Assembly: GCA_030824965.1 (NCBI GenBank)
Contig: JAPJQV010000002.1
Location: forward strand, 124,001-188,000
Source: Micavibrio sp.
GTDB taxonomy: Bacteria; Pseudomonadota; Alphaproteobacteria; Micavibrionales; Micavibrionaceae
Direction of reading: 5' to 3'
Length of the DNA stretch: 64,000 nt
In this document: positions 1 to 9,199 of the stretch, piece by piece
Position numbering within the stretch: the stretch's first letter is position 1
Layout of the letters: every line of letters begins with the position of its first letter
Position numbers and translations under genes: made by a program
The notes under the pieces: model-generated
The model's database searches: none
What the model saw: the letters and a program-made list of their open reading frames with translations, nothing else
Told to the model about the DNA's origin: nothing

Positions 1-42
1 ACGGTTTCCGTTCTTCGCAACTGGATGACGTCGGAAAGTTAA
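1..42 (+). CDS. fliF: Flagellar MS-ring protein FliF, C-terminal end (partial)
   Basis: Only the last 13 codons and the TAA stop lie in the window. They read TVSVLRNWMTSES. A C-terminal tail of the form V-x-x-W-M before the stop is what FliF uses to bind FliG, and fliG follows 18 bases later. The assignment rests on this short tail plus gene order. Confidence 0.6.
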   Translation, partial: TVSVLRNWMTSES

Positions 43-60
43 TCGGGGAATTAATCACCT

Positions 61-1089
61 ATGGCAATGCGCTTACGCGAAGATTACAGAACACTTACCG
101 GTACTGAAAAAACCGCAATCTTTATGCTGTCTCTCGGAGAAGATCATACTGCCAAGCTTTTTCAGCACATGAATGAAGAAGAGATAATGGAGCTGTCGCA
201 AACAATGTCGACACTTGGCAAAGTAAGCTCGACTGTCGTTGAACGCTTATTCATTGATTTCGCCGAACAAATGTCATCGACTAACTCTCTGATAGGGACG
301 ATGGAATCTACCGAACGTCTTCTGGCGAAGGCTGGTATTAATAAAGATAAAGTCAATCAGATCATGGAGGAAATCCGCGGTCCGGCTGGCCGCAATATGT
401 GGGAGAAACTTGGTAACGTAAACGAAGAAGTGCTCGCCAATTTTTTACAAAAAGAATATCCGCAAACAGTGGCTGTCGTTTTGTCAAAAATATCATCCGA
501 GCATGCTGCGCGCGTGCTGGCTGCGCTTCCTGATTCTTTTGCCATCGAAGTTATTCACCGTATGTTACGAATGGAAGCTATCCAGAAAGAGGTTCTGGAT
601 GACGTCGAACGCACATTGCGCGTAGAATTCATGGCCAATCTTGCTAAAACTTCACGCCGGGATTCTCATGAACTTATGGCTGAGATTTTCAACAATCTGG
701 AACGGGCTGTTGAAGGCCGTATTATGGGTCAGCTTGAATCCTCGGCACCGGAATCCGCCGAGAAAATTCGTTCCCTTATGTTCACTTTTGAAGATCTTGG
801 CAAACTCGATGGCACTTCCGTTCAAACGATTATTCGCGCCGTCGACAAAGACAAACTACCGCTTGCTCTTAAAGGTGCGTCGGAAGCGCTCAAAGATCTT
901 TTCTTTGGAAACATGTCCGAGCGTGCGGCAAAGATTATGAAAGAGGATATGGGTACGATGGGGCCTGTCCGCCTCAAAGACGTTGAAGAAGCCCAGCAAT
1001 ATGTTGTCAATGTTGCCAAAGATCTTGAATCGCGTGGCGAGATTGTTCTTGCTAAAGGTAACAGCACCGAAGATGCGATGGTCTTTTAA
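61..1089 (+). CDS. fliG: Flagellar motor switch protein FliG
   Basis: FliG is the C-ring protein that couples the stator to rotor torque at the cytoplasmic face of the MS ring. The 342 residues match the family length. Visible marks are the middle-domain motif EYPQ at 132-135 (usually EHPQ) and the C-terminal block MFTFEDLGKLD at about 240-250, followed by the charged torque helix. A GGGG ribosome site at 45-48 serves the ATG at 61; an in-frame ATG two codons later is also possible. The stop overlaps the start of fliH by one base (TAATG), which suggests translational coupling. Confidence 0.95.
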   Translation: MAMRLREDYRTLTGTEKTAIFMLSLGEDHTAKLFQHMNEEEIMELSQTMSTLGKVSSTVVERLFIDFAEQMSSTNSLIGTMESTERLLAKAGINKDKVNQIMEEIRGPAGRNMWEKLGNVNEEVLANFLQKEYPQTVAVVLSKISSEHAARVLAALPDSFAIEVIHRMLRMEAIQKEVLDDVERTLRVEFMANLAKTSRRDSHELMAEIFNNLERAVEGRIMGQLESSAPESAEKIRSLMFTFEDLGKLDGTSVQTIIRAVDKDKLPLALKGASEALKDLFFGNMSERAAKIMKEDMGTMGPVRLKDVEEAQQYVVNVAKDLESRGEIVLAKGNSTEDAMVF

Positions 1090-1820
1090 TGAGCGCACAG
1101 CAAGATCGCCGCTTTCTTTTTGATACGAATAATTTTGATCTCCCCGAGACATCGCCCGAACCCGAAGTCATCGAAGAACCGCCGCCGCTCTTTACGCTAA
1201 CTGAGCTTGGCCAAGCTAAGGATGATGCCTATGCGCGGGGTCTTGCTGCGGGGCTGGAACAATCGCGGATTGCCCGGGAGCAATTTCTGGCCGAGCAGAC
1301 ACTCGTTATTCAACAGGAACTGAAATTTTTGATCGGTGCGGAAGAATACCGCGCTGCCGTCTACGAAAGAGAAGTATTGTCTTTGACGGAAACCATTTTC
1401 AAATCACTTTTTCCTGCGTTTACCCAGCGCGAAGGCATGAGCGAAGTCAAATCGGTAATTTCTCAGGTCCTTTTAAATCAGCCTGAACAGCCTTCTATCG
1501 TTATCGAACTTCCCGAAGAATATGCCGCAGATATCGAAGCTTACTTCTCGAATTCCGATATTGACCCCGCTCGCGTCACATTCAAATCGTCACCGGCACT
1601 GGGTCGCGGATCATGCCGCATGTCGTGGAAAGACGGCGGCGCCCTGCGCGATCATCAATTCATCGCCGATGAAATAACCAAACTCATGAAACCCGGCTTT
1701 TCCGTCCAGGACTTGCCTGAAATGTCCCCACGCCTGGAAAATGAAGATTTACCGCCTGCCCTTGCTAAAGAGGGCGAAAAAGACGAAACTGAAGCTGATT
1801 CACATATCCAGGGAGAATAA
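1089..1820 (+). CDS. fliH: Flagellar export regulator FliH-like protein
   Basis: FliH holds the export ATPase FliI at the base of the flagellar export apparatus. The 243-residue product has an acidic, proline-rich N-terminus (residues about 10-35), a helical Ala/Glu/Gln-rich middle that starts near residue 40, and a conserved-looking C-terminal globular part with an RVTFKSSPALGRG-like segment near 160. Its place between fliG and fliN is the usual FliH position. FliH sequences diverge strongly, so identity relies partly on order. The acidic C-terminal tail from about residue 205 looks disordered. Confidence 0.8.
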   Translation: MSAQQDRRFLFDTNNFDLPETSPEPEVIEEPPPLFTLTELGQAKDDAYARGLAAGLEQSRIAREQFLAEQTLVIQQELKFLIGAEEYRAAVYEREVLSLTETIFKSLFPAFTQREGMSEVKSVISQVLLNQPEQPSIVIELPEEYAADIEAYFSNSDIDPARVTFKSSPALGRGSCRMSWKDGGALRDHQFIADEITKLMKPGFSVQDLPEMSPRLENEDLPPALAKEGEKDETEADSHIQGE

Positions 1821-1823
1821 CCC

Positions 1824-2174
1824 ATGCCCGATTCCGACAATATAGGCGATCTGAATTTGAACGAGATCGAAGATCCGAACGCAGCGGCGGCAGCGGATGA
1901 CAATCCTTATGCGCCGGGCGAGCCAATGGCGAATGACGTCAACGCCATCTACGATATTCCTGTCCAGATTTCCGCCGTACTTGGCCGCTCCAACATGAAA
2001 GTATCCCAGCTTTTGAAACTGGGACGCGGCGCGGTCGTCGAGCTTGACCGCAAAGTCGGCGAAGCCATAGATATTTACGTTAATAACCGCCTTGTCGCCC
2101 GCGGTGAAGTCGTCGTCGTCGAAGACCGGCTTGGTGTCACCATGACTGAAATCGTTAAATCGGATCAGGGATAA
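1824..2174 (+). CDS. fliN: Flagellar motor switch protein FliN
   Basis: FliN forms the bottom of the C-ring with FliM. The product is 116 residues: an acidic, Ala-rich N-terminus of about 40 residues, then the SpoA/FliN surface-presentation domain. In the latter, IPVQISAVLGRSNM, the LKLGRGAVVELD turn and the VNNRLVARGEVVVV strand are diagnostic. The gene starts 3 bases after the fliH stop and is followed 17 bases later by flbD, so it belongs to the same transcript. Confidence 0.95.
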   Translation: MPDSDNIGDLNLNEIEDPNAAAAADDNPYAPGEPMANDVNAIYDIPVQISAVLGRSNMKVSQLLKLGRGAVVELDRKVGEAIDIYVNNRLVARGEVVVVEDRLGVTMTEIVKSDQG

Positions 2175-2191
2175 TATTTTAGGACAAGACT

Positions 2192-3568
2192 ATGAGACTA
2201 ATGATCGTCGGACAACTCGAAGGCTATATCAGCGCGGCAGGCAAGATCGCTTTGGCGCGTGGTGCCAAAGTCCTACATTGCGAGGATGCGGAAACCGCGC
2301 TCGGTGCACTCCGTAATGCCAAAGGCGCAGACGTCATTATGATCGACGTCAAACAAAAGATCGGCGATTTCATTCAGGCATTGAAAACCGAGCGTATCCA
2401 CGTTCCGGTCGTGGCTTGCGGTATAGGCACCGATGCGCGCACTGCCGTTAAAGCTATTCAGGAAGGCGCGAAAGAATATGTGCCTCTCCCGCCTGACGCC
2501 GATTTAATCGCGGCTATATTAGAAGCCGTGTCGGAAGAATCCAATGCGATGATCGCCTCAGACCCGGCGATGAAAGCCGTCGTTGCCGTTGCAGATAAAG
2601 TTGCGCCATCCGAAGCCACGATTTTGATTACGGGCGAATCCGGCACCGGTAAGGAAGTCATGTCTTCCTATATTCACAGGAAATCCAAACGTGCCAATGG
2701 TCCGTTCATCGCGATCAACTGCGCGGCCATTCCCGAAAGCCTCTTAGAATCCGAACTTTTCGGCCATGAAAAAGGAGCGTTCACAGGTGCTGTTTCCCGC
2801 CGCCTTGGTAAATTCGAAGAAGCCAATGGCGGGACGCTGCTACTTGATGAAGTCTCCGAAATGCACCCGCTTTTACAATCGAAGCTTCTTCGCGCCATTC
2901 AGGAACGGGAAATTACCCGTATCGGCAATAACGATGCCGTTAAAGTCGATGTGCGTATCATCGCTACATCTAACCGCAATTTAGAAGAATCCGTATCTAA
3001 AGGGGAATTCCGTGAAGACTTGTATTTTCGTCTGAACGTTGTAAACATCCGCCTGCCGGCTTTGCGCGAAAGAAAAAGCGACATTGTATCGCTTGCCCAG
3101 TTTTTTGTTACAAAATATGCAGAATTGAACGGCGTTTTGAATAAAAACCTGTCCGATGAAGCGAAAACTAAAATTACCAATCATCATTGGCGCGGCAATA
3201 TTCGCGAACTTGAAAATACCATGCATCGCGCTGTGCTGGTTTCCATGGAAGACGAGATCGAAGCTTCTGCCATCAATATTCAGGGCAGCATGCAGCAAGC
3301 TTCCGCACCTGTCGCAACAAAAGCTCCCGATCCTGCGGGTGTTTCATCTGCCGCATCCACACCTGCCCTGCAAAATCCAGGTGCGGTCGAAAATCTTGTC
3401 GGTCGCACGATTGCCGATGTCGAGCGCGACATGATCCTCAATACTCTTGATCATACACTCGGCAATCGTACTCACGCTGCGAATATCCTCGGAATTTCAA
3501 TTCGCACGCTTCGCAACAAATTAGCACAGTATAAAGACGAAGGACTGGATATTCCGGAAGCGGTATGA
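2192..3568 (+). CDS. flbD: Sigma-54-dependent flagellar regulator FlbD
   Basis: FlbD activates sigma-54 promoters of late flagellar genes and represses early ones in Caulobacter-type bacteria. Domains in order: a receiver-like domain (1-115), an AAA+ domain with Walker A GESGTGKE at 148-155, the sigma-54 contact loop GAFTGA at 195-200 and Walker B TLLLDE at 215-220, then a Fis-type helix-turn-helix at about 405-450. The receiver has Asp52 but lacks the usual N-terminal acidic pair, and the usual Lys-Pro is replaced by VPLPPD, as in Caulobacter FlbD. That fits a protein controlled by a partner (FliX) rather than by phosphorylation. No fliX is visible here. It closes the fliF-fliG-fliH-fliN run. 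Confidence 0.92.
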   Translation: MRLMIVGQLEGYISAAGKIALARGAKVLHCEDAETALGALRNAKGADVIMIDVKQKIGDFIQALKTERIHVPVVACGIGTDARTAVKAIQEGAKEYVPLPPDADLIAAILEAVSEESNAMIASDPAMKAVVAVADKVAPSEATILITGESGTGKEVMSSYIHRKSKRANGPFIAINCAAIPESLLESELFGHEKGAFTGAVSRRLGKFEEANGGTLLLDEVSEMHPLLQSKLLRAIQEREITRIGNNDAVKVDVRIIATSNRNLEESVSKGEFREDLYFRLNVVNIRLPALRERKSDIVSLAQFFVTKYAELNGVLNKNLSDEAKTKITNHHWRGNIRELENTMHRAVLVSMEDEIEASAINIQGSMQQASAPVATKAPDPAGVSSAASTPALQNPGAVENLVGRTIADVERDMILNTLDHTLGNRTHAANILGISIRTLRNKLAQYKDEGLDIPEAV

Positions 3569-3642
3569 TATCGCACCGCAATAGCGGCAATGCAGCACAT
3601 CATCCGCTTTGGAAGTGATTCGAATCGCGATAGCATCTTCTC

Positions 3643-3747
3643 ATGAATAGAGAACTTGCTACTCTCCTCGCTCTCCGCATCACAGGCTTTGTTATATTGC
3701 CTGCAGCTTTTTGGCTGTTCCTGATCGGATTTCTAGGAAATTTTTAA
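3643..3747 (+). CDS. Possible 34-residue membrane peptide
   Basis: A short reading frame (ATG to TAA) encodes 34 residues with a single hydrophobic stretch rich in Leu, Phe and Ile from about residue 13 to 31, as in a one-pass membrane peptide. There is no convincing ribosome site. It converges with the 3' end of the gene at 3733-4068 and overlaps it by 15 bases. I recognise no family; it may be noncoding. Confidence 0.2.
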   Translation: MNRELATLLALRITGFVILPAAFWLFLIGFLGNF

Positions 3748-4068
3748 ATCCGGCATTTCATTCTGGCTGACGGTTTCCGGTATAGGCAAACCTTCGCGTT
3801 CCAGAACTTCGATAATCTCGCTCATTTCGGCATTGATCGTATACGTCCCCATATCCTGACCTAAACAACACTCGATATAGACCTGTGTCAAAGATCCAAG
3901 ACTTGTCATTCTTTTTATACTTCGCGTAGGTAACGGGTAAGGCTTGGCATAGCCATTGTAAATGCAGGTAATACCGCCTTCCGCGGTCTCGGCGTTCAAC
4001 CAGATAAAATCTGTGAAGTGAAGATATCTGGCGTCTTTTGGCGTATCTAATCTTTTTGTAATCGGCAT
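3733..4068 (-). CDS. Hypothetical protein, 111 residues
   Basis: I do not recognise this protein. It is soluble, with no signal peptide or membrane segment, and contains two close cysteines (ECC) near residue 70 and an acidic C-terminal third. It is the only minus-strand gene inside the flagellar block, between flbD and flhA. No good Shine-Dalgarno site is visible before the ATG at 4068. An open frame of 111 codons with ordinary composition supports it as a gene, but nothing gives a function. Confidence 0.5.
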   Translation of the reverse strand: MPITKRLDTPKDARYLHFTDFIWLNAETAEGGITCIYNGYAKPYPLPTRSIKRMTSLGSLTQVYIECCLGQDMGTYTINAEMSEIIEVLEREGLPIPETVSQNEMPDLKIS

Positions 4069-4173
4069 TTATTTACTCAGTTTATGAACCATCGATTTTT
4101 ATACGGATATGTAAATAATTTCAATATTCACTTGGTTTTATTATTAAGAAATTTACGGTAATATACTGAACCA

Positions 4174-6273
4174 ATGCCGCCACCGTCTTTGCCCGCCAAT
4201 TTGAACAACCCAAAATCTGCCATGAATGTCCTTCTGCGCGGAGATTTTGCGTTGGCGCTGGGTATTGTAATCATCCTGATGTTTATGATGGTGCCGATGC
4301 CGCCGGCCATAGTCGATATCGGGTTGGCGATCTCCATCACCATGTCGATGATGGTTTTGATGATAACATTGTTTATCAAAAAGCCTTTGGAATTCTCAAC
4401 CTTTCCGACAATTCTTTTGATCACGACTGCGCTTCGCCTGGGGTTGAATATCGCGTCGACACGATTGATTCTATCGGAAGGTCAGACAGGTAAAGATGCC
4501 GCGGGTCACATTATCGAAGCATTCGGTACATTTATGATCCGCGATAATTATGTCGTGGGCGGGATCGTCTTTGCTATTTTGATTATCGTAAACTTTATCG
4601 TCATCACAAAAGGTTCAGGACGTATAGCTGAAGTTGCCGCACGTTTCAGCTTGGACGCCATGCCCGGAAAACAAATGGCGATCGACAGCGATATGTCGGC
4701 AGGACTTATCACGGAAGAAGAAGCCAAAACCAAACGTGCCGAGCTTCAACAGGAAAGCACGTTTTTCGGAGCCATGGACGGTGCGGCGAAATTCGTGCGC
4801 GGAGATGCTATTGCCGGACTTTTAATTACATTCATCAACCTGATCGGCGGCATTATCATCGGCTCCGCCGTTCATGACATGAGTCTCGCGGACTCGGCAC
4901 AGACTTATACGATCCTTTCCATCGGTGACGGCCTTGTTTCGCAAATTCCTGCGTTGGTTATCTCGGTTGCCGCAGGTTTGCTAGTGTCCAAAGCGGGCGT
5001 TGAAGGCTCTGCCGACGAAGCTTTGATGGATCAGTTCAGCCGTTATCCCCGCGCTCTAGCAGCATCCTCAGGTCTTATCCTGGCTTTCGGATTGATACCC
5101 GGCATGCCTATTCTTCCCTTCGTTGCTCTTTCTGGGATTACAGGCTTTATCGCGTATAAAGCTTTTAAGCAGGATGAAATAGAAAAAGAAAATAAAGCTG
5201 CCGATCAGTTAGCGATTACCAACGCAGCCAAACCCGCAGAAGAGCCCATCTCGAAATCTTTAGCGATGGATACGATCCGCCTGGAACTTGGCTATGCGCT
5301 TTTGCCCCTTGTTCAAGGTGAAGCCGGTATGCGCCTGCCCGATCAGATTAAAGGGCTACGCCGTCAGCTTGCCGAAGACATGGGTTATATTCTTCCTGCT
5401 GTACGCATTCAGGATAATCTGCAATTACCTGCCAATGTCTATACGGTTCGTATCAAGGAAATCGAAGCCGGCCGTGGGGAAGTGCGCCCAGGCATGCTGA
5501 TGTGCATGGACCCGGCAGGCGAACCAATCGCCCTACCCGGCGAAAGCACGGTGGAACCGACTTTTGGCCTGCCCGCCATGTGGATCGACGAACGGTATCG
5601 CGAAGAAGCGCATTTTAAAGGTTATACTGTCGTCGATACCTCGACCGTCGTCACGACGCATATTACCGAGATCATTAAAGACAATATGTCGGATCTGCTT
5701 TCCTATAGCGAAACCCAGCGTTTACTCAACGAATTGCCGCAGGAGTATCAGAAACTCGTCGCCGATGTTATTCCGAACCAGATCACGGTCGGTGGCTTAC
5801 AGCGCGTCTTACAAAATCTTGTGTCGGAGCGTGTATCGATCCGCGACCTGCCGACAATTCTCGAAGGCGTTGCCGAAGCGACGACCTATACGAAAAATGT
5901 CGGCCTGATTACCGAACATGTCCGCGCCCGCTTGTCCCGTCAGATTTGCGAAGCCAATCTCAACATTCATGGCCATGTGCCGCTGGTAACTTTATCGCCG
6001 CGTTGGGAACAAGCTTTCGTCGATTCACTTATTGGTGACCGCGAAGACAAGCAACTCGCCATGGCGCCGAGTATTTTGCAGGAATTTATCACCAATGTGC
6101 GCTCGGTCTTCGACCGTTTCGCTTCTTCCGGCGAAAGCCCCGTACTTCTTACTTCACCCGGTATCCGTCCTTATGTGCGTTCTGTTATTGAACGTTTCCG
6201 ACCTGCAACCGTTGTCATGTCGCAAAATGAAATCCATCCCAAGGCGCGGATTAAAACGCTGGGGAATGTGTAA
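4174..6273 (+). CDS. flhA: Flagellar export gate protein FlhA
   Basis: FlhA is the large gate component of the flagellar type III export apparatus in the inner membrane. The 699 residues match the family. The N-terminal half has about eight hydrophobic segments (from residue 24 to about 325). The FHIPEP-family signature, with LDAMPGKQMAID, lies at about 160-171. The C-terminal half from about 350 is the cytoplasmic chaperone- and substrate-docking domain. The ATG at 4174 has no clear ribosome site; an in-frame ATG at 4222 is an alternative. A sigma-54 promoter was looked for upstream and not seen. Confidence 0.97.
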   Translation: MPPPSLPANLNNPKSAMNVLLRGDFALALGIVIILMFMMVPMPPAIVDIGLAISITMSMMVLMITLFIKKPLEFSTFPTILLITTALRLGLNIASTRLILSEGQTGKDAAGHIIEAFGTFMIRDNYVVGGIVFAILIIVNFIVITKGSGRIAEVAARFSLDAMPGKQMAIDSDMSAGLITEEEAKTKRAELQQESTFFGAMDGAAKFVRGDAIAGLLITFINLIGGIIIGSAVHDMSLADSAQTYTILSIGDGLVSQIPALVISVAAGLLVSKAGVEGSADEALMDQFSRYPRALAASSGLILAFGLIPGMPILPFVALSGITGFIAYKAFKQDEIEKENKAADQLAITNAAKPAEEPISKSLAMDTIRLELGYALLPLVQGEAGMRLPDQIKGLRRQLAEDMGYILPAVRIQDNLQLPANVYTVRIKEIEAGRGEVRPGMLMCMDPAGEPIALPGESTVEPTFGLPAMWIDERYREEAHFKGYTVVDTSTVVTTHITEIIKDNMSDLLSYSETQRLLNELPQEYQKLVADVIPNQITVGGLQRVLQNLVSERVSIRDLPTILEGVAEATTYTKNVGLITEHVRARLSRQICEANLNIHGHVPLVTLSPRWEQAFVDSLIGDREDKQLAMAPSILQEFITNVRSVFDRFASSGESPVLLTSPGIRPYVRSVIERFRPATVVMSQNEIHPKARIKTLGNV

Positions 6274-6411
6274 ATGAAACTGTACTCTTTAATTCCCGAA
6301 GGCGGATCACGCTAGGAAATCAGAGAGATGTAGAAATATATCCCCAGTCTCGAATAACCTTGGCCGCATAAAATTTGCCAAAATCGCTTCCATCCGATAA
6401 AAACTTGAGCC

Positions 6412-7194
6412 ATGGCACAAGCAGCATTTAAATCTATCCAGAATATCGTTCAGTCCGCTCTAGACCCGTCCAAAGCCGCCGTAATGGCAAATAAACTTAC
6501 CCGTCGCTTTATGGACCAGAAAGGCACGCTTTCCAATGCCGCCTATAAAAACTGGCTCGAAGCCAATGCAATCGATATGGATGATTATCTCAAACGCTTC
6601 GATGCTACACTTGTGTCGGAAGCCAAGGAATTTACCAAAAATCTTGCCGTAACCGCCGACAATATACTGTCAAAGATCCCGCATGATCTAGGCGGGGGTG
6701 GAGGCGTGCCGTTTCTGTATCTGATTACGCGCCTGCGCCAACCGAAAGTCATCGTCGAAACGGGTGTCGCTGCCGGTTTTTCTTCGGCGACATTTCTGTC
6801 CGCTTTAGAGAAAAACGGCAAAGGCCATCTCTATTCTTCAGATTTCCCTTATTTCCGCTTGAAGAACCCTGAGCAATATGTCGGTGTAGTCGTAAATAAA
6901 AATTTGAAAGAACGTTGGTCACTATTGCTCGAAGGCGACGATGCAAACCTACCCGTCATACTCGCCCGCGCCAGCCGTATCGATATTTTCCACTACGATT
7001 CAGATAAATCTTATAAAGGCCGTACCCGTGCCATGCGCCTTGTCACCCCGCGCCTTGCACCTGATGCCTTGATTATTATGGACGATATTCAGGACAACTG
7101 CCATTTCCATGACTTTCTCGCCCAGCACAAAGGCAAGACATGGCAAGTTGTGCGCTACAACGGCAAATATATCGGCATTATCGGCCAAATCTGA
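6412..7194 (+). CDS. Class I SAM-dependent methyltransferase-like protein
   Basis: The 260-residue protein has a helical N-terminal part of about 90 residues, then a Rossmann-type methyltransferase core. Motif I is seen as VIVETGVAAGFSSATFLSAL at about 112-131, and an acidic strand end followed by IDIFHYDSDKSYKG at about 189-202 resembles Methyltransf_24 or O-methyltransferase-like proteins. The substrate is not predictable. It sits between flhA and flhF on the same strand, so a role in flagellar or surface modification is possible but only inferred from position. Confidence 0.7.
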   Translation: MAQAAFKSIQNIVQSALDPSKAAVMANKLTRRFMDQKGTLSNAAYKNWLEANAIDMDDYLKRFDATLVSEAKEFTKNLAVTADNILSKIPHDLGGGGGVPFLYLITRLRQPKVIVETGVAAGFSSATFLSALEKNGKGHLYSSDFPYFRLKNPEQYVGVVVNKNLKERWSLLLEGDDANLPVILARASRIDIFHYDSDKSYKGRTRAMRLVTPRLAPDALIIMDDIQDNCHFHDFLAQHKGKTWQVVRYNGKYIGIIGQI

Positions 7195-7221
7195 GTCATA
7201 ATTAACACAACAATCCGTTTC

Positions 7222-7236
7222 TTAACTTTTCGTTAA
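7222..7236. promoter_or_regulatory. Predicted CtrA-binding site upstream of flhF
   Basis: Two TTAA half-sites are separated by exactly seven bases, the canonical TTAA-N7-TTAA spacing for CtrA. The site starts 81 bases upstream of the flhF ATG in a non-coding gap, and ctrA itself is encoded at 17623. The match is seen directly; binding is inferred. Confidence 0.6.
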
Positions 7237-7302
7237 GATTTCGCGTGTCAGGCTGGAATCTCTCATGTATATTTATAGCGAATCGAGTTCCGGTTATTCA
7301 CC

Positions 7303-8340
7303 ATGCGACTAAAGTCGTTTTATGCAAAAACTATGGCAGAGGCTATGCAGCTTGTACGTGAGGCCCTAGGCGAGGATGCAATTATCATTGCGACCCGTGA
7401 AGAACAGGGCGGAAAAAGCGTACGCGTCACAGCAGCTGTCGAAGACGAAAAGATCGCCTTTGACCTTAACAAAGGCGCGACTGCTGACGACTGGTTGCAA
7501 TATGACGATGAAGAACTGGACGATGATAACCTCTCCGAAGCTTTGATCGACGTCATGCTTAAACATGTCGTATCCGAAGAAGTAATGGATCAGGTCGTCT
7601 CCTGCGCTTCCGTCATGGGCGTGGAAGACCCGCATATTGCGCTTGTCGGCGCTTTTGACACGCTATTCAATTTCACGCCCCTGCCCCAGCATGCTTATAA
7701 AAAGGCATTGATGTTCGTCGGCCCGCCAGGCGCGGGAAAAACTTTGAGCCTTGTCAAACAAGCCACACGCTGCGTGATGGAAGACTTAAATGTCGCGATT
7801 ATCACCACCGATACGTCACGCGCGGGCGGACTTGAGCAATTACAAGCCTTTACCAAGCTTTTACAAATCGATCTTAAACGTGCACGAAATGCCACGGAGT
7901 TGGCAACAGCGCTCCAAGTTTTAAAAACCGATCAAATCCTGATCGATACCGCAGGGCTTAATCCGTTTGATCGAGAAGATATGAAACTATTGGCTCAATT
8001 GATTTCCGCAGGCGATATCGAACCTGTTTTGGTATTGCCAGCCGCCATGGACTCAACCGAATCCGGGGAAATCGCCCGCGTGTTTTCTGCCCTTGGTGCG
8101 CGTCGCTTAGTGCCCACCCGTCTTGATATGGCCCGCCGTCTGGGCGGCCTGATTTCCGCCGCTCATCAAGGTGGCCTCTCTTTTGCAGATGCAGGTGTCG
8201 CGTCTCAAGTTGCGGACGGTCTGATGCCGCTGACACCGAGAGTTCTGGCAACTTACTTTATGCCGAATAAAACAGTTTCAACTATTTCTGAACAAGCAAA
8301 GAATACTTCAACTAAGCGCAGAACGCGCAGAACGGGATGA
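7303..8340 (+). CDS. flhF: Flagellar GTPase FlhF
   Basis: FlhF is an SRP-type GTPase that sets the pole and number of flagella with FlhG. The product is 345 residues. The N-terminus (MRLKSFYAKTM) is typical of FlhF, followed by an acidic linker at about 65-80. The G domain shows P-loop GPPGAGKT at 140-147, the SRP-family DTSRAGG at 170-176 and DTAGLN at 215-220. The C-terminus is a basic tail. flhG starts 7 bases after its stop. The CtrA-type site at 7222-7236 suggests cell-cycle control. Confidence 0.95.
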   Translation: MRLKSFYAKTMAEAMQLVREALGEDAIIIATREEQGGKSVRVTAAVEDEKIAFDLNKGATADDWLQYDDEELDDDNLSEALIDVMLKHVVSEEVMDQVVSCASVMGVEDPHIALVGAFDTLFNFTPLPQHAYKKALMFVGPPGAGKTLSLVKQATRCVMEDLNVAIITTDTSRAGGLEQLQAFTKLLQIDLKRARNATELATALQVLKTDQILIDTAGLNPFDREDMKLLAQLISAGDIEPVLVLPAAMDSTESGEIARVFSALGARRLVPTRLDMARRLGGLISAAHQGGLSFADAGVASQVADGLMPLTPRVLATYFMPNKTVSTISEQAKNTSTKRRTRRTG

Positions 8341-8347
8341 GAAAACA

Positions 8348-9199
8348 ATGAGCGAACAGAATACAGTGGCGATAGACGCCTCGATAGACAATCCGTTATC
8401 GCCGAGCTTTCGCAGGGGAACGAACATTATTGCCGTTGCCTCCGGTAAAGGCGGCGTCGGCAAGACGTTTTTCTCAATCACCCTGACACAAGCTTTGACC
8501 CGCATGGGCAAGCGCGTACTTCTGTTTGACGGAGATCTGGGCCTTGCGAATGTCGACGTTCAACTGGGCCTGATGCCAAAGCGCGATTTGAACGATGTCA
8601 TTCGTGGACGTCTCTCACTGGATAAGGTTATTCAGCCTTATGAAGATGGCGGTTTCGATATTATTGCAGGTCGCTCCGGTCAGGCTTCCCTCTCCGCCCT
8701 CCCTTCCCAGCGCCTCGCGCTGCTGCGCGACCAGCTTCTCGAAGTATCCGAGAAATACGATGTCGTCGTTATCGATCTCGGCGCAGGCGTTGACCGAACA
8801 GTTCGCATGTTTTCAGCTATGGCGACACGCACTTTGCTGGTTTCCACTGAAGAGCCAACTTCTCTGACAGATGCTTATGCATTTATTAAGTTAGGCTCAG
8901 CTGCTGGCATGTCAAAAAATGTCTCCATTGTCGTCAATCAGGCACAAAGTGCTTCTGAAGGCGAAAAGACATACAAGACATTGCTGAAAGCTTGCGAAAA
9001 TTTTCTTCGCATGTCCCCGCCCCTCGCCGGTATGGTTCGCACTGACCCGCGCGTCCGTGAAACAATCCGCCACCAGACGCCACTCCTAACTCGCTCTCCA
9101 AACACAGAAGCCGCAACTGACGTCGAGAAAATCGCGAAAGTTGCCTACCGCGAAATGCAGGAAGAAGCGCGGGAGATGCAAAAAGCAGCAAGAAGATAA
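8348..9199 (+). CDS. flhG: Flagellar number regulator FlhG (MinD/ParA-like ATPase)
   Basis: FlhG (FleN, YlxH) is a MinD-like ATPase that acts with FlhF to restrict flagellar number. The deviant Walker A is SGKGGVGKT at 32-40, followed by a FDGDLGLANVDVQLGL segment at about 58-73 that is diagnostic of this group. A GAGVDRT switch region lies near 140. The C-terminal tail is rich in Glu, Arg and Ala and could form the amphipathic membrane helix. It is followed immediately by a hairpin terminator, so it ends the flhF-flhG transcript. Its last 114 bases are overlapped on the opposite strand by the extended DUF188 gene. Confidence 0.93.
   Translation: MSEQNTVAIDASIDNPLSPSFRRGTNIIAVASGKGGVGKTFFSITLTQALTRMGKRVLLFDGDLGLANVDVQLGLMPKRDLNDVIRGRLSLDKVIQPYEDGGFDIIAGRSGQASLSALPSQRLALLRDQLLEVSEKYDVVVIDLGAGVDRTVRMFSAMATRTLLVSTEEPTSLTDAYAFIKLGSAAGMSKNVSIVVNQAQSASEGEKTYKTLLKACENFLRMSPPLAGMVRTDPRVRETIRHQTPLLTRSPNTEAATDVEKIAKVAYREMQEEAREMQKAARR

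Noticed and set aside
3600..3640. tRNA-like TTCGAATC
   Set aside because: GATTCGAATC resembles a T-loop but there is no cloverleaf or acceptor stem around it.
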